DNA of 11,029 nucleotides from Thermoplasmata archaeon. Lineage in GTDB: Archaea > Thermoplasmatota > Thermoplasmata > SG8-5. Location: NCBI GenBank assembly GCA_030655715.1, contig JAUSPR010000084.1, positions 1-11,029 of the forward strand, read 5' to 3'. Positions 6,772 through 11,029 of the stretch are shown piece by piece (within the stretch, counting starts at the first letter, position 1; each line of letters begins with the position of its first letter). The notes beneath the pieces are model-generated. The model had not been told where the DNA came from. It was given only the letters and a program-made list of their open reading frames with translations, and searched no databases. The translations under genes were made by a program, and so were the position numbers.

Positions 6772-6779
6772 TTATATAT
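6772..6779 (+). promoter_or_regulatory. TATA box for the secreted-protein gene
   Basis: TTATATAT, centred about 39 bases before ATG 6815. This predicts a leader of about 12-15 bases that includes the weak purine-rich GAGAGTGGG. Confidence 0.5.
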
Positions 6780-6814
6780 CTACCTCGCACTATTTGTCCT
6801 GAGAGTGGGAAAAA

Positions 6815-8635
6815 ATGAATAACAAAATTATCACAATGTGTGCCGTGCTTATCGCAGTGACAATGCTTCTGCCCATGTCCTTTTCTTTTATCGCGCCAGG
6901 CAATGGGGTTCCAAGTACGGACTTCAATTCAATGCCTGCTATTTTCGATGCTCCCGATTCTGTCGAGTTTGAAACCGTGAACATACCGCCAGTGGCAATC
7001 ATCGGAGACCTGGTTTCCGGCTACCAGGGCAGCTATTACAATCTTCCAGCTGACCATCCGGACATCGAGGGTAATATCACCGGCGTGGTTACAGGCGACA
7101 CTCCGTTCAACCATGACTGGTATGATGCACAGTATCTCAGCTTCGAGCGCAATGACCCGAACCTTGCATTCGGCAATGATTTCTTTCCGGTGGACGAGGG
7201 TTTGCCCGGAGACCCAAATTACTTCGCGGTCCACTGGCAGACCAATATTACCGTTCCGGATGCAGACAACTATACCTTCCTGATGGGCTCGGATGATGAT
7301 TCCTGGTTGTATATCGATGATTTCATGGTTATCGACTTGGGCGGCATCCATGCCCTCAATGAAGATATTGGAGCAATCTATCTTGAACCGGGCGTTCATA
7401 GTTTGAATATCTATTTTGCAGAAAGGCATCTCACCCAATCCGGTTTCTATTTCGAGTTCCTTGACCCGAGGGTGGAAGTGTCTGTCACGGTAATATGGGA
7501 CGATATACAGGCCGAGGTTGGCGAGCCAGTGTATCTGAAAGGCTCCTGCAGCTATGACCTGGATGGAAATATCCAGTCCTATTCCTGGGACTTCGGGGAC
7601 GGCATTGTCGGTACCGAATCCGACATGACGCATTCCTATGCCAGGCCAGGTAATTACACTGTCACCCTGACAGTCACCGACAACGCCGGAGCCAAGAACA
7701 TGGACACGTGTAATGTGGACATATATGGGGATTATGTGGACCTCTTCCTAACTGAGCAGGACATAACAGTCGGGGAACCTCTGGCAATCAATGAACTGTC
7801 CTCAGTAGCAGTCACGGTACATTGTCGTGACCCATATGCGGAAGTAATACCATCGGGAACCTCAATATCCGGAACTGACACAGGTGTCAGGTGTTCGCTG
7901 ACTGTCTATATGGACCAGGTCTCCGGGGCGAGCAGCATATTCACAGATGACAATGTACGGATACCTTCCAATGGTCAGACAGCTCTAAATTTTGACTGGA
8001 CTCCCCCGGTCTCCGGGGCACATGACCTTATTGCCGTTATCAGCGATGCGGACCCTGCGGAAATGAACCTGATGAACAACACGGCCATAATCAGGGTTGA
8101 AGTCACCGAGGAGATCATCCTTGGGCCAGCCAATGTTCAGTACTGGATTGAATACATCTATCCGGCGGACCAGACAATCGTGGATGAGAATGGCATATAT
8201 TTCTACACTTCCGGGGCATATCCGGAAAAGACTGAGTTCATTCCCTACAATGCCAGTTTCAGAATACCTGAAGTGGATTATGGCGTTTACCCGCTTTACA
8301 ACTGTTCCATGCCCTTGTATTACAGACTGCACATTCTGAACCTGGATAGCTTGGAGCAAACCGGAATCGAGGTGGAAGTCATTCAAGAGCGCCATAACAC
8401 GATGACCATTTGGGACTCGCTGGGCGAGATATCCTTAATCAAAGGACAGCAACTGGAGGGCACATTGCCTCTTCATTGGACATTTACGCTCGCGCCAAAC
8501 CAGGAATTGGTTCTCAACGGCTACCATATCTTCACGGGCCGGGGCTGGGGACTGGACCAGACACATTTAATCATTTCCCAGAACGGTACAATACTGGTCG
8601 ATGATTCAGAAGCAGGTGTCTATTGTCCGCCCTGA
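6815..8635 (+). CDS. Secreted fibro-slime (PA14-like), PKD and CARDB-like multidomain protein
   Basis: A 606-residue exported protein. Residues 1-27 form a signal peptide (Lys4, then a hydrophobic core from about 5 to 26). Residues about 85-217 match the fibro-slime/PA14-like fold: GSDDDSWLYIDDFMVIDLGG (158-177), then IHALN and LNIYFAERH (197-205). Residues about 225-305 are a PKD domain with SYSWDFGDG (255-263) and PGNYTVTLTVTD (278-289). Residues about 307-432 resemble CARDB, ending in the NNTAIIRVEV strand (421-430). The last about 170 residues are unrecognised, and there is no C-terminal membrane anchor or sorting signal. Several N-x-S/T sequons suggest a glycosylated surface or extracellular protein, possibly binding polysaccharide or peptide (inference). 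It is monocistronic, with non-coding repeat sequence downstream. Confidence 0.8.
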   Translation: MNNKIITMCAVLIAVTMLLPMSFSFIAPGNGVPSTDFNSMPAIFDAPDSVEFETVNIPPVAIIGDLVSGYQGSYYNLPADHPDIEGNITGVVTGDTPFNHDWYDAQYLSFERNDPNLAFGNDFFPVDEGLPGDPNYFAVHWQTNITVPDADNYTFLMGSDDDSWLYIDDFMVIDLGGIHALNEDIGAIYLEPGVHSLNIYFAERHLTQSGFYFEFLDPRVEVSVTVIWDDIQAEVGEPVYLKGSCSYDLDGNIQSYSWDFGDGIVGTESDMTHSYARPGNYTVTLTVTDNAGAKNMDTCNVDIYGDYVDLFLTEQDITVGEPLAINELSSVAVTVHCRDPYAEVIPSGTSISGTDTGVRCSLTVYMDQVSGASSIFTDDNVRIPSNGQTALNFDWTPPVSGAHDLIAVISDADPAEMNLMNNTAIIRVEVTEEIILGPANVQYWIEYIYPADQTIVDENGIYFYTSGAYPEKTEFIPYNASFRIPEVDYGVYPLYNCSMPLYYRLHILNLDSLEQTGIEVEVIQERHNTMTIWDSLGEISLIKGQQLEGTLPLHWTFTLAPNQELVLNGYHIFTGRGWGLDQTHLIISQNGTILVDDSEAGVYCPP

Positions 8636-8679
8636 TGAACCAGAGGCCTGAACATTTCAAAAATGCCACACAAGTCATA

Positions 8680-8697
8680 TTACTGCACAAGCAGTAA
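8680..8697. other. Short perfect hairpin
   Basis: TTACTGC/GCAGTAA with an ACAA loop, 45 bases after the secreted-protein stop and just ahead of repeat T1 copy B. On the minus strand it is preceded by a run of T. It may be part of the T1 element or a 3'-end structure. Confidence 0.4.
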
Positions 8698-8713
8698 AAA
8701 CGTGGTAGACCGC

Positions 8714-8841
8714 CATGCACCGTGCATGTACTAACATATGAAATCAAAGCCAGCTTGCTTTGATTAATCAGGTGCATGGCCTACGCACGAAAACTTCCAG
8801 CCCTAGCAACAAACGCCAGCTGCTTTAAGGGCTGGTAGTTT
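8714..8841 (+). repeat. Structured repeat T1, copy B (multi-hairpin)
   Basis: Hairpins in the same order as at 72-214: CATGCA/TGCATG (8714-8719/8723-8728); ATCAAAGC/GCTTTGAT (8743-8750/8757-8764); conserved AATCAGGTG (8766-8774); GTGC/GCAC (8772-8775/8785-8788) around GGCCT; and a long stem AAACT-T-CCAGCCCT paired with AGGGCTGG-T-AGTTT (8791-8804/8828-8841). The internal T-T mismatch is kept in the same place as in copy A, while the pairs around it differ compensatorily (TTCT/AGAA there, CCCT/AGGG here). It sits between the convergent ends of the secreted-protein gene and the recJ-like gene, 40 bases beyond the latter's stop. No ORF is present. Confidence 0.7.
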
Positions 8842-8881
8842 ACTAGAATTATTTTAAATTGTTATTTGAACTGCAACCGTT

Positions 8882-10255
8882 TCAATTGTTCGAGCTCAAT
8901 TGCTCGCCAACAATCCTGTCCAGATCCTTCAAAAACTTCTTCTCGCCATCAATCGGGAACGTAGCGCCTGCCGCGATATCATGGCCGCCACCCATGCCCC
9001 CGATCTTTTCGGTTGCCAGCTTGCAAGCCATACCAAGGTTCAGCCCGGCCTTGACCAGGGTTCTTGGCGCCCTTGCAGAAACATGGATTTCTCCCTCTTT
9101 CTCAGCCATGCCGAATGTTGCCTTGGAGTTATCGAAAAAGTAGAGAGTTCCGAGGCCAGCCAGAACGCCTGCGTAATTTGTTTCTGACGTCTTGAAGTAC
9201 TGGATGTTCTTCATGGGCTTTGGCGGGGCTGCTTCCAGCTCCCTCAGGTTCTGAATTATGAATTCCTTATGCAGGCGACTATGCTCGATTGCCTTCTCCC
9301 GGGCAGCGACGTCTCCCAGGGCCATTGCCAGGCCAAGTGAATGTTCACCTTGTCTGGAGCAGCTATTGAAAAGTGCGCTAAGTTCATCGGCATACAATCC
9401 CCAATCGTAAAGCCAGAATCTTGTGGTAATCAATTCACCTACCGCTTCCGGGGTCGCGCCTTGCCTCAGTAACCTGAGCACGCAGATGGAAGTGAGAAAT
9501 TTCTTCTTTTCCGCGTCCAGGTCGGCTAGCTTTGTCTCCTTTCCCAGGCCGAGCCATTTCAGAAATCGACTTGTCTCACGCTTCCTACCGGTAATGCCTG
9601 CAAAGTAAGGCTCAGGGTTCTCGATGAATGAGTCGTAAATTGTCTGGCCTTTGAGATTCGGTGTTATTTCGAGTTTAAGCAATTCCCTGGATACCGCTGT
9701 CTGGACCAGATCCTCATTATAGCCCTTGAAGCCACCCAGGTCCTGACGGTCGCCGACGGCTCCGGCCAGGCCAAGCCCGACAAGGTTCCAGTTTGCTTCA
9801 TCAACAGTTATGGCGAGTGACATCATGAAACTGGAGGCTGACGTTTCACGTGCGCCGTCAATGCCAAACAAATGCGGGTTGAGATGAATTATTTTTTCAC
9901 CCTCCTTCTCAGGCTGGTGATGGTCAACCACGATTATCTTGTGGGGAAATTCTTCTAACTGGCTGATTATTGAGCTTCCCATGTCCGAGAAGATTATAAG
10001 ATGATTCTCCGGAGTATTTGCCCGTATCTCTTCGAGCTTGGCATCATCCAGGTTCTTCGAGAGTGTGGCTTGAAAGCCCAGGCCAAGCCTTTTCACCATC
10101 TGGCAGGCAATTGCCGCCGAGGAAATACCGTCAGGGTCATAATGTGAAATTATACGGACTTGACCTTTGTGGGATTTCAGAACGCTGGATGCTTCCTCGA
10201 GTCGCCTGGAATGGGAGGCGCTGAACGTCATAGTGGCCGGACCTACGTCAGGCAT
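8882..10255 (-). CDS. RecJ-like single-stranded-DNA exonuclease, DHH/DHHA1 family (GAN-type)
   Basis: A 457-residue archaeal RecJ homologue, in other euryarchaea a 5'-3' nuclease (GAN) bound to the GINS/CMG replication complex. The DHH catalytic domain carries HYDPDG (38-43), FSDMGSS (89-95, D91), VVDHHQPE (109-116) and GAVGDRQD (165-172), so all metal-binding motifs are intact. The DHHA1 domain shows VSARAP (392-397) and GGMGGGHDIAAGATFP (419-434). Start ATG 10255 lies two bases after the rps15 stop, consistent with translational coupling. ATG 10231 is an alternative eight codons in. Gene order S15-RecJ is common in euryarchaea, usually continuing into Pcc1 and S3Ae genes. Here the operon ends and repeat T1 follows. 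Confidence 0.9.
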   Translation of the reverse strand: MPDVGPATMTFSASHSRRLEEASSVLKSHKGQVRIISHYDPDGISSAAIACQMVKRLGLGFQATLSKNLDDAKLEEIRANTPENHLIIFSDMGSSIISQLEEFPHKIIVVDHHQPEKEGEKIIHLNPHLFGIDGARETSASSFMMSLAITVDEANWNLVGLGLAGAVGDRQDLGGFKGYNEDLVQTAVSRELLKLEITPNLKGQTIYDSFIENPEPYFAGITGRKRETSRFLKWLGLGKETKLADLDAEKKKFLTSICVLRLLRQGATPEAVGELITTRFWLYDWGLYADELSALFNSCSRQGEHSLGLAMALGDVAAREKAIEHSRLHKEFIIQNLRELEAAPPKPMKNIQYFKTSETNYAGVLAGLGTLYFFDNSKATFGMAEKEGEIHVSARAPRTLVKAGLNLGMACKLATEKIGGMGGGHDIAAGATFPIDGEKKFLKDLDRIVGEQLSSNN

Positions 10256-10257
10256 GC

Positions 10258-10716
10258 TTACCTACTCAGTTCCAGCTCGGCGTGGGCAAGGCTGTATTTC
10301 CAGGATTCTGGCAGTACGCCTTTGGTCTTATAATAGCGCTCGAGCCTTCTTATCTTGGCTTCCAAAAGGTGCAGGTTTCTCTTGTTGTGGAGGTCTCTGG
10401 TGTTTTGCTTCAGGTAAGCATCCAGTCCGATGACCTTCTTCAGCAATGCTGCGAGGTCCTCTGGCAGTTTCTGCAACACGTCCTTTTCCCTCATGATGTC
10501 CGTAACGCTCTTGCCGGTTGCCAGTTTAATGTCTGGCACACCGTGCTGATCCCTTAGGATGAGACCTATCAATGCGCTGCTGTTACCGTCAGCTGCCAGC
10601 TTGGCCACCATATTCTCTATCTCAGTATTGTTGAGAGGTACCCATGCCGGGCTTTCTGTCCTGAACGGTCGCTTGGATGACGACTTTCCCTTCTTACGTG
10701 CGTGCATTCTTGCCAT
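10258..10716 (-). CDS. rps15: 30S ribosomal protein S15 (archaeal, eukaryotic S13-type)
   Basis: A 152-residue archaeal S15, which binds the central domain of 16S rRNA. The basic N-terminus MARMHARKKGKSSSKRP (1-17) is followed by WVPLNNTEIENMVAKLA (25-41), GLILRDQHGVPDIKLATGKS (51-70) and the conserved S15 helices with DLHNKRNLHLLEAKIRRLER (107-126) and YYKTKGVLPESWKY (127-140). The length and N-terminal extension are typical of the archaeal/eukaryotic form and exceed bacterial S15 (about 89 residues). ATG 10716 has a G-rich site (GGGGGA) eight bases upstream. It is the first gene of a two-gene unit with the recJ-like gene. Confidence 0.95.
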   Translation of the reverse strand: MARMHARKKGKSSSKRPFRTESPAWVPLNNTEIENMVAKLAADGNSSALIGLILRDQHGVPDIKLATGKSVTDIMREKDVLQKLPEDLAALLKKVIGLDAYLKQNTRDLHNKRNLHLLEAKIRRLERYYKTKGVLPESWKYSLAHAELELSR

Positions 10717-10786
10717 TATATTGTCCCCCGTATCGCACTGGCATGTAAAGAATACCAGGTGAGGTAGGCACGGATATGTGTTCTCG

Positions 10787-10794
10787 TATATAAT
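10787..10794 (-). promoter_or_regulatory. TATA box for rps15-recJ
   Basis: The minus strand reads ATTATATA. Its centre is about 74 bases before the rps15 ATG, giving a predicted leader near 48 bases that contains GGGGGA at 10725-10729. Upstream on the same strand a run of six T (10826-10831) may end the transcript of a gene beyond the window. Confidence 0.45.
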
Positions 10795-10853
10795 GATAAT
10801 TCAAACCTTTGATGCAGGCAGGGAGAAAAAAGGATGAATAATCGTCTTCAGTG

Positions 10854-11020
10854 CTAGAGATTCTAGATTGGAGGCCCGGGGAACGTTGGTTAGGCCTCAT
10901 ACCCTGGGCTTACACCCAGGGCTTCAAGGGATGTCTTGATATTGGTTTTGTCACCCAATAACATAAGCTAACAGTACCCCGCCCGCCAGCTAACAGTATG
11001 ATACAATTTAGGCGGGGCAT
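10854..11020. repeat. Structured repeat T2, copy 2 (IS605-end-like hairpin cluster)
   Basis: Hairpins: CTAGA/TCTAG (10854-10858/10862-10866); GAGGCC/GGCCTC (10871-10876/10893-10898); perfect CCCTGGG/CCCAGGG (10902-10908/10915-10921) with a CTTACA loop and followed by GCTTC; ATTGG/CCAAT (10941-10945/10955-10959); and CCCCGCC/GGCGGGG (10977-10983/11011-11017) followed by CATG. The block 10946-10969 matches 1403-1426 at 22 of 24 bases, and the final hairpin stem is identical to that of copy 1. Its loop is 27 bases instead of six and contains a duplicated 11-mer. With the promoter, this accounts for the gene-free stretch 10717-11029. Confidence 0.7.
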
Positions 11021-11029
11021 GCTGTTTAG

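Noticed and set aside
6929..7633. Long minus-strand open frame opposite the secreted-protein gene (234 codons)
   Set aside because: Antisense to a coding region with clear signal peptide, fibro-slime and PKD motifs; its own translation shows no domain.
8680..8697. Bacterial-type intrinsic terminator for the secreted-protein gene
   Set aside because: The hairpin is followed on the + strand by A rather than T, so it does not fit a terminator for that gene.
10694..10900. Small minus-strand ORF of 68 codons upstream of rps15
   Set aside because: It runs across the rps15 promoter and into the rps15 start in another frame, with no ribosome binding site or recognisable sequence.

Overview
The window looks like a chromosomal segment of a euryarchaeon, most likely a mesophilic or moderately thermophilic member of the Thermoplasmata or a neighbouring lineage. 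The pointers are archaeal-type riboflavin enzymes (RibC related to lumazine synthase, and a nucleotidyltransferase-type FAD synthetase RibL), an archaeal/eukaryotic-type ribosomal protein S15 followed by a RecJ-like DHH nuclease, and TATA boxes about 25 bases upstream of first genes that lack Shine-Dalgarno sites. Downstream genes do carry strong GGAGG sites. A folate-type MetF and an imidazolonepropionase fit an archaeon that uses tetrahydrofolate and may degrade histidine. The lineage is inferred from gene content only.

Layout. 1-210: non-coding, with a structured repeat (T1, copy A). 211-1161 (-): M29-like aminopeptidase family protein whose metal-ligand positions look changed. 1162-1482: promoter, then a second structured repeat (T2, copy 1). 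1483-3654 (-): riboflavin/FAD cluster in the transcribed order ribB, ribL, ribC, ribH, apparently split into two transcription units by a T-run and a strong internal TATA box. 3655-3846: intergenic region containing the ribB promoter and a 12-base palindrome. 3847-5711 (+): hutI overlapping a stand-alone ThiI-type PP-loop gene by ATGA. 5708-6643 (-): metF, sharing its stop region tail to tail with the PP-loop gene. 6644-6814: divergent promoter region with three ACCAAT repeats. 6815-8635 (+): large secreted fibro-slime/PKD/CARDB-like protein. 8636-8881: T1 copy B. 8882-10716 (-): rps15 followed by a recJ-like gene. 10717-11029: rps15 promoter and T2 copy 2.

How it works together. RibB makes the four-carbon unit, RibH makes lumazine, RibC makes riboflavin and RibL makes FAD; the pyrimidine branch (ArfA/B/C) and riboflavin kinase are not here. 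HutI yields formiminoglutamate, whose one-carbon unit can enter the folate pool on which MetF acts, a possible metabolic link between neighbours. S15 and the RecJ-like nuclease form a translation/replication operon.

The least ordinary content is non-coding: two families of multi-hairpin repeats, each in two copies, with compensatory base changes. In both halves of the window a T1 copy lies on the left and a T2 copy on the right of a minus-strand transcription unit. They resemble orphan ends of IS200/IS605-type elements or a structured RNA family; no transposase or TnpB is present in the window.
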